Assembly (NCBI RefSeq): GCF_040702505.1
Contig: NZ_JBFBLC010000001.1
Coordinates: forward strand, 124,001 to 188,000
Origin: Terrabacter sp040702505
GTDB taxonomy: Bacteria > Actinomycetota > Actinomycetes > Actinomycetales > Dermatophilaceae
Reading direction: 5' to 3'
DNA length: 64,000 nt
This document shows positions 1-9,819 of this stretch, one piece after another. How positions within the stretch are numbered: the first letter of the stretch is position 1; every line of letters begins with the position of its first letter. A program made the translations under genes and the position numbers. The notes below the pieces were generated by a model. The model was not told where the DNA came from. It searched no databases and was given only the letters and a program-made list of their open reading frames with translations.

Positions 1-680
1 TTCGCGGGCAGCAGCGAGACCTGCTTGCCGTCGATGGTGCGGCGCGAGGCGCCGGAGGCGATGACGGAGTACGCGTCGTCGGCGAAGGCCTGCGCGACGT
101 CCTGCTCGGCGGAGCCCGAGGCGTCGGCGACGGCGGCATACCACTCACCCGCGTCGGTGCCCTCGCCCGTCGGCAGACCGAGGCGCTTCTGCGTGGCGGC
201 GAGAAGGGCAGCGCCGCCACGGATGTTGGCCAGCTCGTCGGTGCGCAGCGCGTCCTTGGACAGCCCGGTCAGCGCGGCGGCGCGCCCGAGGGTGTCGGCC
301 ACGGGTGCCGGGGCCGCGGCCGGCGCCTCGCCGAGACCGCGGGCCTGGGCCGGCGACTCGAGGTCGGCGTCGACGAGGTGCATGGGGCCGTAGCCGCCGG
401 AGCTGCTGTGGCCGGGGTTGAAGTCCCAGCGGGTCTGCGCGTAGGACACGGCCTCGAGGACCGTGCGGGGCACACCGTACTCGGACGACGCCGCCGCGAA
501 GGCGCGCTCGCGGCTGGCGGAGTCGCTGCCCACGGCGCTGGCCGCGGGGTCTGCCGCCTGCGCTGTCGGGGAGGCCAGGGCCATGCCCGCCGAGACGGCC
601 GCGACCGCACCGAGCGCGACCAGGGACTGGCGCACCTTGCGCGCCCCCGGTGTTCGGTGTGTTGGGGAGTTGGGTATCAC
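1..680 (-). CDS. Secreted peptidoglycan amidase-like protein, N-terminal part (partial)
   Basis: The frame opens at a GTG at 680, with an AAAGGGA-type ribosome site 7 bases upstream, and runs off the left edge, so the C-terminus is missing. Residues 1-42 look like a Sec signal peptide: a basic n-region (ARKVR), a hydrophobic stretch and an AQA cleavage site. The mature part contains RERAFAAASSEYGVP and SSGGYGPMHLVD. Both resemble the lysozyme-like module that precedes the amidase-2 domain in actinobacterial N-acetylmuramoyl-L-alanine amidases. The amidase domain itself is not in the window, so the enzymatic call is an inference from the N-terminus. It is transcribed divergently from the lipoprotein gene at 903. 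Confidence 0.6.
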   Translation of the reverse strand, partial: MIPNSPTHRTPGARKVRQSLVALGAVAAVSAGMALASPTAQAADPAASAVGSDSASRERAFAAASSEYGVPRTVLEAVSYAQTRWDFNPGHSSSGGYGPMHLVDADLESPAQARGLGEAPAAAPAPVADTLGRAAALTGLSKDALRTDELANIRGGAALLAATQKRLGLPTGEGTDAGEWYAAVADASGSAEQDVAQAFADDAYSVIASGASRRTIDGKQVSLLPA

Positions 681-902
681 TCGATCGTCCCTTTCGTGTC
701 TTGACTTCAGGACGCCGGACGTCGGTGTGGGTCCATCGGCGGCGGGTCCGTAGATAAGTGGCGAGTCCGCCCGAGCGCGCGGGACAAACCTCCAACACCG
801 AGCATTCCCGTGCACCCCGAGGCCCGCCACTTGAAACTGCGCCAGAGCAGTCCTGCCCTTACCGCCGCGTTGTGCGGGCGCCGGCACCCGAGAGGGCGCA
901 CC

Positions 903-1607
903 ATGGGATCCATGGGTCGCGCGGGCCTGCGTGTGGGCTTGGCCGTTGCAGCACTGCTCCTCGGGGGATGTGGTGGTGGCTCCTCGTCGGGCGCCGCCGG
1001 ACCTCCCGCCGCGCAGACCAACGGGACCCGCGGAGCCACCGGGCCACCCTCGGCGACCGCCTTCACCTCACCGCCCCCGCGGTTCGGCGCCGGCGGGGAC
1101 AGCGGGAGCGAGGCGTCCTACGGGCCGCAGTTCCCGCTGACGCTGCGGCGCACGGGTGGCAGCGCCGGCTTCGACGACCGCATCGTGCTGGAGGCCAACG
1201 GCCGCCTGCGCGTCGAGACCAGGGCGGTCCACGGCCGGGTGTGCCGGCTCGAGCCCACCCTGCAGACCCAGCTGCTCTCGCTCCTGGCCACCCTGCGCCT
1301 GGGCACAGGTGCCGGTGCGGGCTCTGCCGGCGGGGCCGGCGTCGGGTCCGGCGGCGTGGCCGGGTCCGACGTGCCGAGCGGCGGCCTCACTCCCGTCGAC
1401 GACCCCGAGAGCGCACCGATCACGATCTCCGTCACCGACGACCGGGCCCGCGTCGTCGACCTCTCCGACCCCTCGCTCGGCGAGATCGCCGGGCTGGTCA
1501 GCACGCTCGTCAGCGACGTGACCCTCTCGGTCCCTGCGGTGACGCGCTGCACGACCCCGAGCGGCACCGCGACCGTGCCGCCGCCGTCGGCCACGCTCGC
1601 CCCCTGA
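903..1607 (+). CDS. Lipoprotein with an emfourin-like core (possible M4 protease inhibitor)
   Basis: A 234-residue protein; the start at 903 has GAGAGGG 8 bases upstream and gives a clean lipoprotein signal (hydrophobic stretch, then LLGGC). A Gly/Ser linker follows. The core has LRRTGGSAGFDDRIVLEANG and later ITISVTDDRARVVDLSDP, ending in a helical LGEIAGLVSTL. The order xRxGGxAG, beta strands, then D plus an Leu-rich helix matches what I know of emfourin, the proteinaceous inhibitor of M4 peptidases whose gene often sits beside its protease. Here the next gene, convergent, is an M4 protease. The homology is by eye only. A Gly/Ala-rich insertion near residues 135-155 is unusual. Otherwise it is a hypothetical lipoprotein. 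Confidence 0.55.
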   Translation: MGSMGRAGLRVGLAVAALLLGGCGGGSSSGAAGPPAAQTNGTRGATGPPSATAFTSPPPRFGAGGDSGSEASYGPQFPLTLRRTGGSAGFDDRIVLEANGRLRVETRAVHGRVCRLEPTLQTQLLSLLATLRLGTGAGAGSAGGAGVGSGGVAGSDVPSGGLTPVDDPESAPITISVTDDRARVVDLSDPSLGEIAGLVSTLVSDVTLSVPAVTRCTTPSGTATVPPPSATLAP

Positions 1608-1643
1608 GCGGCGGGTCCGCCAAGGGCCACCACGCACGGAGGC

Positions 1644-1678
1644 CGGTATGCCGCCGGGGGGAACCGGACGGCATACCG
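1644..1678. terminator. Inverted repeat between convergent genes
   Basis: CGGTATGCCG at 1644-1653 pairs with CGGCATACCG at 1669-1678 around a 15-base loop. It lies between the convergent lipoprotein and M4 protease genes, where a bidirectional terminator is expected. There is no T-run. The arms are built from the GTATGCC word that recurs across the window. Confidence 0.45.
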
Positions 1679-1721
1679 ACTTCTCGTCGTGGTGCGTCTC
1701 AGGCGAGCGCGCTGGTGGGAC

Positions 1722-3821
1722 TCAGAAGTTCGTCGAGACGTCGTCGACGACCCAGCTGGTCTGGAGCGACGAGTCCTCGGTGTCGGCGAACTTGAGCGTG
1801 ACGTTGGTGCCCTTGTAGGCCGTGAGGTCGATCGTCTTCTGCGACCACGTGGCCTTGGGCGTGGAGAGGTTGGAGTAGCTGTGCTTGGTCACGCCGTTGA
1901 TCGAGACGGTGGCGGTGTCGTAGGCCGAGGTCGTCGACGTCTCGGACGTGTCGATGCGGATCCAGTAGGTCAGCGTCGGCGAGGTGGCGGTGGACGGGAC
2001 GGCGAAGGTCTGCGACACGCTCTCGGAGCCGGAGGCACCGTTGCCGCCGAGCCACAGCTTCCAGCTGCCGCTGTGTGCCGGGCGGCCCGTGTTGTTGGTG
2101 ATCGGGCCGCTGGTGCCGGTCCAGCCGGTCTGGCCGGACTCGAAGCCGCCGTTCGTCAGGGCCGCGCCGGTGCCGCCACCGCCACCGCCGCTCGTGCCGC
2201 ACGTCTCGGTGCTGGCCGGGGCCGCGATGGCGCCCATGGCCTTGTCGACCGCGGTGCACTCGGCGGAGCCGGCTCCGTAGAGGTCCTTGGCGGCCTTGAT
2301 GACGCCGGTGCGCGCGGCCGCGTAGTTGCTCGAGGAAGTGAGGTACGTCGAGAGGGTGCGGTACCAGATCTTCTCGGCCTTGACGTGGCCGATGCCGGTC
2401 ACCGTCGAGCCGTCGCACGTGGGGCTGTTGTAGCTGACGCCGTTGACCGTCTTGGCGCCGGAGCCCTCCGAGGCGAGGTAGTACCAGTGGTTCAGCGGCC
2501 CGGACGAGTAGTGCGGGTCGAGGCTGCCGAGGCTGCTGCTCCAGCAGTCCTTCGAGGCGCCGTCCTTGCTCGGCTTGTCCATGTAGCGCAGCGGGGTGCC
2601 GTTGCCGTTGAGGTTGAGCTTCTCACCGATGAGGTAGTCAGGGGTGTCGTTGGGGTTGTTGGCGTACCACTCGACGGCCGTGCCGAAGATGTCGGAGGTC
2701 GACTCGTTGAGGCCGCCCGCGTCGCCGGAGTAGGCCAGGCCCGCGGTGTTCTCGGTGACGCCGTGGCTCATCTCGTGGCCGGCGACGTCGATCTCGACGA
2801 GCGGGGCAGCGTTGTTGGCGCCGTCGCCGTACGTCATCTGCGTGCCGTCCCAGAACGCGTTCTGGTAGTTCTGACCGTAGTGAACGCGGCTGCGGGCAAC
2901 GGTGCCGTTGTTCCAGATGCCGGCGCGGCCGAGCTGGGTGTTGTAGTAGTCGTAGGTCTTGCCGGCGCCGTAGTGCGCGTCGACGGCGGCGGACTGGCGG
3001 TTGCTCTGCGAACCGGTGCCCCACACGTCGTCGGCGTCGGTGAACGTCGTCCCGGTGCCGCTCGTGGCCTGGTTGAGGTCGGTCGTGTAGTTGCCGTGGG
3101 AGTCCTGCAGCTTGTACGCGCCGGAGCTGCCCGAGGTGGCGAGGGAGACGCTGCCGACGAAGATGCCGTTGCCGGTGCCCTCCTTGACGTCGTCCCAGCT
3201 GGTGAGGGTCTTGCCGGTGTCGGCGTCGACGATGGTGTGCAGGCGCGTCGGCGTCTGGTCGGCCTTGATGCCCTCGGTGACGACCTCGTAGGCCAGCTTC
3301 GGGCCGGTGGCCGCCTGGAAGACGACGAGCTCCCCGGGAGAGGCCTTCTCGTTCTTGGCCTTCGAGGCGGCGAGGCCGGCGGACTGGGCCGTCGCCCGGC
3401 TGACCTTGGGCGTGAAGGAGGCGGGGGTCGCGTCCTTGCGGACGTTCCACGTCACGCTCTTCACCTTGCCGGAGGCGTCCTTGTGGCTGACGAAGTCGCC
3501 GCCGACGACGCGCAGGCCGTTGATCGAGCGCTCGTAGCGCACGTGGGTGGAGCCATCGGGGTCGGCGATGACGGACTTGACGGTGAGCGTCTCGCCGGGC
3601 AGGCCGAGGGCGTTCGCCGAGGCGGCCGCGCGGGACTGCTCCGTCGCCTTGAGGCTCTGCGACTCGTGGGCAGGGGACGAGTCACGTCCCGCCGCTGCCG
3701 CTCCACCTGACGCCGCACCTGCCGCCGCACCTGTTGCTGCGCCTGCCGGGATCGCCGGCGAGATGGCGAGGGCGAGGGCGAGCAGCCCTCCGGTCGCCAG
3801 CCCAGACTTCAGTCGATTCAC
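1722..3821 (-). CDS. Secreted M4 (thermolysin/griselysin-type) metalloprotease with C-terminal jelly-roll-like domain
   Basis: A 699-residue zinc endopeptidase precursor. I chose the GTG at 3821 because AAGGAG lies 6 bases upstream and a signal peptide (VNRLKSG, hydrophobic stretch, AGA) follows. A longer GTG start at 3848 is less likely. Order: signal peptide; FTP/PepSY-type propeptide to about residue 200; catalytic domain with HEMSH (zinc ligands H349, H353), the third ligand glutamate E373 in NESTSD, and the catalytic-histidine motif DPHYSSG; a poly-Gly linker; then a C-terminal beta-rich domain (NGGFESGQTGW to WVVDDVSTNF). That last type often binds carbohydrate or is removed on maturation. 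All catalytic residues are present, so it should be active and secreted. Confidence 0.95.
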   Translation of the reverse strand: MNRLKSGLATGGLLALALAISPAIPAGAATGAAAGAASGGAAAAGRDSSPAHESQSLKATEQSRAAASANALGLPGETLTVKSVIADPDGSTHVRYERSINGLRVVGGDFVSHKDASGKVKSVTWNVRKDATPASFTPKVSRATAQSAGLAASKAKNEKASPGELVVFQAATGPKLAYEVVTEGIKADQTPTRLHTIVDADTGKTLTSWDDVKEGTGNGIFVGSVSLATSGSSGAYKLQDSHGNYTTDLNQATSGTGTTFTDADDVWGTGSQSNRQSAAVDAHYGAGKTYDYYNTQLGRAGIWNNGTVARSRVHYGQNYQNAFWDGTQMTYGDGANNAAPLVEIDVAGHEMSHGVTENTAGLAYSGDAGGLNESTSDIFGTAVEWYANNPNDTPDYLIGEKLNLNGNGTPLRYMDKPSKDGASKDCWSSSLGSLDPHYSSGPLNHWYYLASEGSGAKTVNGVSYNSPTCDGSTVTGIGHVKAEKIWYRTLSTYLTSSSNYAAARTGVIKAAKDLYGAGSAECTAVDKAMGAIAAPASTETCGTSGGGGGGTGAALTNGGFESGQTGWTGTSGPITNNTGRPAHSGSWKLWLGGNGASGSESVSQTFAVPSTATSPTLTYWIRIDTSETSTTSAYDTATVSINGVTKHSYSNLSTPKATWSQKTIDLTAYKGTNVTLKFADTEDSSLQTSWVVDDVSTNF

Positions 3822-4024
3822 TGTTGACTCCTTGTGGGGATGCGGCACGCGGGCCGCCTCTGAGGTGCCGCCACCTCCCGGGAGAGCGGGAGCGGGCCGG
3901 CGACGCGACGCTGGCAGCCGGCTGAAAGTGCGGTCAACGCCAGATACGAAGTCTTTGCGAAGTCCCCGACAACTCCTGAGTCGCGCTTGGCGGCAGTCCC
4001 ATCGGCGCGATAGTGCGCCTTGGG

Positions 4025-4714
4025 CTAGCTCCCAGACTTCTCCGAGCCACCGGCAGCACCGGCCGCACCGTCGGCGCGGCCGCGTGCCCGGTCGAGGTCG
4101 GCCGGGGTGTCGACGTCGAGGGCGACCTCGTCGGGGTCGTCGACGAAGGCCGTCGGCACGTCGGCGCAGAGCTGCCGCATGCTCCTGCCGTATGCGTCGC
4201 CGACCTCCACGAGACGGTCTCGCAGGACGTCGAGCCGCCAGGCGGCGCAGAGCCAGTTGGTGCGCCCGTCAGCGGTCACCGTGACGGCGAGGTCGGCGCG
4301 CTCGGGGAGGGTCCCGGCGGCATACGTGCTCGGGCGTGCGTCGAGTCCGCCCACGAGGCGCCGGAGGTGCTCGTGGGTCACGAACGGGAGGTCGGCGGCG
4401 AGCACGACGAGCTTCTCGGGTGCGGTGTCCGGCAGGGCCGCGACGGCGGCCGCGAGACCGGCCACGGGACCGCCACCGGGCACCGGCTCGAGCACGGAGC
4501 GTATGCCGTCCGGCACGCCCTGCGTCGGGCCGACCACGAGCGCGGGCCAGTCAGCCGCGGCGTCGAGCACGCGGGCGACGAGGGGCCGGCCGGCCACCTC
4601 GAGCAGCGGCTTGTGCGAGCCCATCCGGCGGGACGCACCCCCGGTCAGCACGACGACCACGGGGTCGGCCGGCCCGGCGCCGGCGAGGGCGCTGGGAGGT
4701 TCGGAGGGCGGCAC
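4025..4714 (-). CDS. mobA: MobA-like molybdenum cofactor nucleotidyltransferase
   Basis: A 229-residue GT-A-type nucleotidyltransferase expected to attach GMP (MobA) to molybdopterin in the cytoplasm. The N-terminal signature LTGGASRRMGSHK binds the nucleotide, and PVPGGGPVAGL and LAADLPFV are the later family motifs (the aspartate binds Mg). A C-terminal Gly/Ala-rich tail looks disordered. It is divergent from fdhD with only 38 bases between the starts, so the two probably share a promoter region. Discrimination between GTP and CTP use cannot be made from sequence alone; a second, MocA-like paralogue is at 26615-27358. Confidence 0.85.
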   Translation of the reverse strand: MPPSEPPSALAGAGPADPVVVVLTGGASRRMGSHKPLLEVAGRPLVARVLDAAADWPALVVGPTQGVPDGIRSVLEPVPGGGPVAGLAAAVAALPDTAPEKLVVLAADLPFVTHEHLRRLVGGLDARPSTYAAGTLPERADLAVTVTADGRTNWLCAAWRLDVLRDRLVEVGDAYGRSMRQLCADVPTAFVDDPDEVALDVDTPADLDRARGRADGAAGAAGGSEKSGS

Positions 4715-4752
4715 CCTCGGAGTCTGGCACGGACACGTGGCAGGCTGGCCCC

Positions 4753-5601
4753 ATGGGACGGGTCACCGTGCGGCGCAAGGTCACGACGATCGATCTCGCG
4801 ACGCCCGCGACGAACACCCGTCCCGACACGCTCTCGGTCGAGGAGCCGCTCGAGCTGCGGGTCAACGGCTCGCCGCTCACGGTGACGATGCGCACGCCGG
4901 GCCACGACATCGAGCTGGTCCACGGCTTCCTCATGTCCGAGGGCCTGATCCGCTCAGCGGACGACATCGCCCTGGCCCGCTACTGCGAGGGTGCGGTCGT
5001 CTCCGGCGAGAGCGGCTTCGACGAGAACACCTACAACGTCATCGACGTGACGCTGGCCCCCGGGGTGGCGGCGCCGGACGCGTCGGCCACGCGCTCGTTC
5101 TTCACCAACTCCTCGTGCGGGGTGTGCGGCAAGGCGAGCATCGAGCAGCTGCGCGCGCAGTCGGCCTTCGACGTGCGGTCGGACTCGACGGAGTTCGCGG
5201 CCAAGGTCATCGCAGAGCTGCCGAACGCCCTGCGGGCCGAGCAGAAGTCGTTCGACAAGACCGGTGGCCTGCACGCCGCGGGCCTGGCGACCGCCGACGG
5301 CGAGCTGCTCGTCGTGCGCGAGGACGTGGGTCGGCACAACGCCGTCGACAAGGTCGTCGGGTGGGCGCTGCAGAACGGTCGGGTGCCCGGTGCGGGGTGC
5401 GTGCTCGTGGTGTCGGGGCGCGCGTCGTTCGAGCTGACGCAGAAGGCGATCATGGCCGGGATCCCCTGTCTGGCAGCGGTTTCGGCTCCGTCGTCGCTCG
5501 CGGTCGAGTGCGCCGAGGACGCGGGCATGAGCCTGCTCGGCTTCGTGCGCGGCTCCCGCCTCAACGTGTATGCCGGGGCGCACCGGATCACCACCACCTG
5601 A
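4753..5601 (+). CDS. fdhD: FdhD, sulfur carrier for formate dehydrogenase molybdenum cofactor
   Basis: A 282-residue FdhD/NarQ family protein. FdhD passes sulfur from a cysteine desulfurase to the bis-MGD cofactor of formate dehydrogenases. The N-terminus (VEEPLELRVNG), GHDIELVHGFLMSEGLI and SSCGVCGKASIE are family hallmarks; the CxxC in the last is the sulfur-relay pair. DVGRHNAVDKVVG and VSGRASFELTQKA follow in the usual order. The ATG at 4753 gives the family's normal N-terminus; the frame is open further upstream only because it overlaps mobA. No formate dehydrogenase gene is in the window, so its client must be elsewhere or be another Mo enzyme. Confidence 0.95.
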   Translation: MGRVTVRRKVTTIDLATPATNTRPDTLSVEEPLELRVNGSPLTVTMRTPGHDIELVHGFLMSEGLIRSADDIALARYCEGAVVSGESGFDENTYNVIDVTLAPGVAAPDASATRSFFTNSSCGVCGKASIEQLRAQSAFDVRSDSTEFAAKVIAELPNALRAEQKSFDKTGGLHAAGLATADGELLVVREDVGRHNAVDKVVGWALQNGRVPGAGCVLVVSGRASFELTQKAIMAGIPCLAAVSAPSSLAVECAEDAGMSLLGFVRGSRLNVYAGAHRITTT

Positions 5602-5672
5602 CCGTCGCGGCGCCGGCGTCGCGCCCTTGTCCCCTCTTCCCTGACCCCCACCCGAGTGACTGGAGGCCCACC

Positions 5673-6011
5673 GTGGCGATCTTCGCGATCCACTACACGT
5701 ATGCCGACGACGTCAGCGAGATGCTGACGATCCGGCCCGAGCACCGCGAGTGGCTCACTGGGCTGCCGGGCCTGCTCGTGGCGGGGATGTACGCCGACGG
5801 CATCGACGAGGTGAGCGAGGCCGAGCCCACCGACCAGGAGCCGGCCAACGCCGCGCTCATCGTCTACTCCGCCGAGTCGCTGGAAGCGGTCACCGCCACG
5901 TTCGACCAGGACCCGTACTGGCTCGGTGGCCACATCCTGCGGCGCGTCGTCCGCCGGTGGGACCCGCCGCTGGGTCCCTGGGTCGCCGACGCCACCCAGT
6001 CCCCCGCCTGA
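5673..6011 (+). CDS. YciI-like (YCII family) protein
   Basis: A 112-residue protein starting at a GTG with TGGAGG 8 bases upstream. It opens with FAIHYTY, then RPEHREWLTGLPGLLVAGMY, and ends with a beta strand containing DPYWLGGHI. This is the dimeric alpha/beta ferredoxin-like YciI fold with the usual R-x-x-H region. Members are cytoplasmic and mostly of unknown function; some dechlorinate or bind small molecules. It lies 71 bases after fdhD and may be cotranscribed with it. Function beyond the family is unknown. Confidence 0.8.
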   Translation: MAIFAIHYTYADDVSEMLTIRPEHREWLTGLPGLLVAGMYADGIDEVSEAEPTDQEPANAALIVYSAESLEAVTATFDQDPYWLGGHILRRVVRRWDPPLGPWVADATQSPA

Positions 6012-6154
6012 CCCGTCTCAGCGCCCGGGCAAGGCTCGGAGCGGCGGCACCTGGAGCCTCGACAAGCCGCCATCTGGCGAGTTGTTGGGGCCAGTCGCCG
6101 TCGGTCCCCGCAACAACCCGCCTCCTGGCGCCCACCCGCGCGGCCCGACTCCCT

Positions 6155-6288
6155 CCCACGTCGAGTGGGCACTTTGCGTCACTTGTCCACAGGACGGCGT
6201 CGCCTCGCCTGTGGACCACTGCAGCAAAGTGCCCACTCGATGTCGGAAAGTGCCCACTCGATGTCGGAAAGTGCCCACTCGACTGGGG
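6155..6288. repeat. Long palindromic element with extra direct-repeat copies
   Basis: The 352-base gap 6012-6363 holds no credible gene. In it, TCGAGTGGGCACTTTGC (6161-6177) is the inverted partner of GCAAAGTGCCCACTCGA (6224-6240), enclosing a second inverted pair, TTGTCCACAGG (6183-6193) and CCTGTGGACCA (6208-6218). The whole 6160-6240 stretch could fold into one long hairpin. Two further direct copies of AAAGTGCCCACTCGA follow at 6247 and 6268, in a 21-base period. Downstream, to 6360, a GGGGCGGGGTGCGCT word is repeated twice. It looks like a dispersed REP-like or MITE-like intergenic element. Confidence 0.75.
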
Positions 6289-6363
6289 GAGGGAAGTGCG
6301 CGTGCGCTCTCGAGTGGGGCGGGGTGCGCTTTGGCGTGGGGCGGGGTGCGCTCTCGAGGGGGG

Positions 6364-8001
<1,638 letters not shown>

Positions 8002-8037
8002 GCCCCACAGCCTAGGGGTGGTGCGGCGAGGCTCCCG

Positions 8038-9342
8038 TCAGAGCGGGTGGACGACGACGAGGTCGCCCTCGACGAGCTCGTCGACGGCCTCGGGCACCTC
8101 GATGAGGCAGTTGGCGGCGGCGAGCGCGGTGAGGTGGCGCGCGTCCGGGGCCGTCACCGTGCCGTCGTCGTGGAGCACGCTCGTGACGAACTGGACGCGC
8201 CCGGCGCGGGTGTGCCGGGTCTTGCCGACGTATGCCGCCCGCCCGGCTCGCGCTGCCGGCGCACCGTGGCGCCGGTCGAGGCCCGGGCGTACCAGCACGT
8301 GGAACGCGACGAAGGCGCCGACCGGGGTGCCGGGCAGGCAGACCACGGGGGTCGAGCCGTAGCAGCCGAGACCCTGCGGGCCGCCGGGCTGCATGGCGAG
8401 GTGGACGAAGTCGAAGGTCGGCAGGGGCGAGCACACCTGGCGCACGACCTCGTAGGCGCCGGCGCTGACGCCGCCGGTCGTCACGACGAGGTCGACGCCC
8501 GGATCACCGTCGAGCCCGTCGAGCAGCGCACGCAACCGGTCGGGCTCGTCGGGGCAGATCTCGACCCGGGCAAGGACGCAGCCCGCGGCCTCGACGAGCG
8601 CGGCGACCATGCCGGAGTTGGACTCATGGATGCCGCCGGGGCCCGGGTCGAGCCCCGGGCCGGTCAGCTCGGCGCCGGTGGCGACCACGGCCACACTGGT
8701 GCGCGCCCGCAGCTCCGCCTCGACGCAGCCGGCGGACCGGGCGAGCGCGAGCACCCCTGCGGTGACACGGGTTCCGGCGGCAGCGACGAGATCGCCGGCG
8801 CGCAGGTCCTCGCCACGCAAGCGCACGTGCCGCCCCGGGTCGACGCGCCCGGTGACCGTGACCGACCCCGGCGCGGGACCGGTGCGGGCGGCGTCGGTGC
8901 GCTCGACCGGGACGACGGACTGCGTCCCTTCGGGCAGGCGGGCGCCGGTCATGACCCGGACGGCCTCGCCGGGGCCGACCGCCACCTTGGGCGCGTCGCC
9001 GGCCGCGACGTCGCCGACCACGGCGAAGGTCTGCGTCGGCGTGACGGTGTCCCCCACGGTGTCACCCGCGGTGTCACCCGCGGCGTCGCCCGCGGTGTCG
9101 TCGGTGGCGGAGGGAGCGGCGCTTCGGTCGCCCCGCGCGGGAGCCAGGCGGACGGCATACCCGTCCATGGCGCTGTTGTCGAAGCGCGGGAGATCGTCGC
9201 GGGCCACGAGGTCAGCGGCCAGGTGGCGGCCGCAGGCACGGTGGTCGAGGGGGACGCGCTCGACCGGGGCCACCCCGAGCAGCTCCTCGATCGCGGCGCG
9301 GTGGGCGGCCACGGAGACGTGGGCGGGGTGGTGGCTCGACAC
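8038..9342 (-). CDS. moeA: MoeA, molybdopterin molybdenumtransferase
   Basis: A 434-residue MoeA protein that inserts molybdate into adenylylated molybdopterin. The sequence shows LPRFDNSAMDGYAVR near the N-terminus, VMTGARLPEGTQSVVPVE, GIHESNSGMVAALVEAAG, and the MPT-binding TGGVSAGAYEVVRQV followed by QPGGPQGLG and CLPGTPVGAF. Two in-frame GTG starts (9360, 9342) are possible and neither has a strong ribosome site; I prefer 9342 by family length. Domain 1 carries an unusual Gly-Asp-Thr repeat insertion near residues 90-110. It belongs functionally with mobA and fdhD upstream and could serve the molybdenum hydroxylase at 16.6-21.5 kb. Confidence 0.93.
   Translation of the reverse strand: MSSHHPAHVSVAAHRAAIEELLGVAPVERVPLDHRACGRHLAADLVARDDLPRFDNSAMDGYAVRLAPARGDRSAAPSATDDTAGDAAGDTAGDTVGDTVTPTQTFAVVGDVAAGDAPKVAVGPGEAVRVMTGARLPEGTQSVVPVERTDAARTGPAPGSVTVTGRVDPGRHVRLRGEDLRAGDLVAAAGTRVTAGVLALARSAGCVEAELRARTSVAVVATGAELTGPGLDPGPGGIHESNSGMVAALVEAAGCVLARVEICPDEPDRLRALLDGLDGDPGVDLVVTTGGVSAGAYEVVRQVCSPLPTFDFVHLAMQPGGPQGLGCYGSTPVVCLPGTPVGAFVAFHVLVRPGLDRRHGAPAARAGRAAYVGKTRHTRAGRVQFVTSVLHDDGTVTAPDARHLTALAAANCLIEVPEAVDELVEGDLVVVHPL
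9043..9102 (-). repeat. 12-base tandem repeat inside moeA
   Basis: About four to five imperfect copies of a 12-base unit (close to GCGGTGTCACCC on the plus strand) encode a GDTA/GDTV repeat in the first third of MoeA. The reading frame is kept since the unit is a multiple of three. Confidence 0.8.
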
Positions 9343-9429
9343 CCGGCAAGTCTGCCCCACGGCCCTTCCGCCGTGCGGCTCGGGAAGCGCCTCCCCGACA
9401 GGGCAGCCCGTGCGGGCTAGGGTCTCGGG

Positions 9430-9819
9430 GTGCCGAGCTCACCCATCCGTCGCCACGTCGGCCAGGTCTTCGTTCCCGTCCGCGACCTCGCGCGCTCAGC
9501 CGGCTGGTATGCCGCCGTGCTGGGTTTCGAGCCCGAGGCCGCCTCCCACGAGGGCACCATCCTGGACATCCCCATGGAGGACGGTCCGCGCCTGTGCCTC
9601 GACGCGAACCGCGCCGACTTCACGCCCGACGGTCCGCCACGGTTCTTCCTGTGGACCGACGACATGCCCGCCACGGTCGCGCACCTGCGGGGCCTCGGCG
9701 TGCGCATCACGAGCGACGTCGAGGACATCGGCAGCGTCTTCTTCGTCCAGTTCGAGGACCCCGACGGCAACCCGCTCATGGTCTGCCAGCGCGCCGGCGT
9801 CGGCGCACCGGCTCGATGA
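9430..9819 (+). CDS. Glyoxalase/VOC superfamily protein
   Basis: A 129-residue protein starting at a GTG (9430). It has the single-domain VOC layout: VGQVFVPVRDLARSAGWYAAVLGFEPE at the start, a middle DGPPRFFLWTDDMPATVAHLRGLG and a C-terminal FEDPDGNPLMVCQR. The last is the strand bearing the metal-ligand glutamate position in this fold. Substrate is unknown; such proteins include bleomycin-binding, dioxygenase and glyoxalase types. Its stop codon overlaps the ATG of the next gene (ATGA), so the two form an operon. Confidence 0.85.
   Translation: MPSSPIRRHVGQVFVPVRDLARSAGWYAAVLGFEPEAASHEGTILDIPMEDGPRLCLDANRADFTPDGPPRFFLWTDDMPATVAHLRGLGVRITSDVEDIGSVFFVQFEDPDGNPLMVCQRAGVGAPAR

Noticed and set aside
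1689..3710. 673-codon plus-strand open frame opposite the M4 protease.
   Set aside because: Antisense shadow; the minus strand encodes an intact protease with all catalytic motifs.
6183..6218. Two DnaA-box-like words (TTGTCCACA and inverted TGTGGACCA), considered as oriC.
   Set aside because: Only two boxes, inside a palindromic repeat, with no dnaA, dnaN or AT-rich unwinding region nearby.
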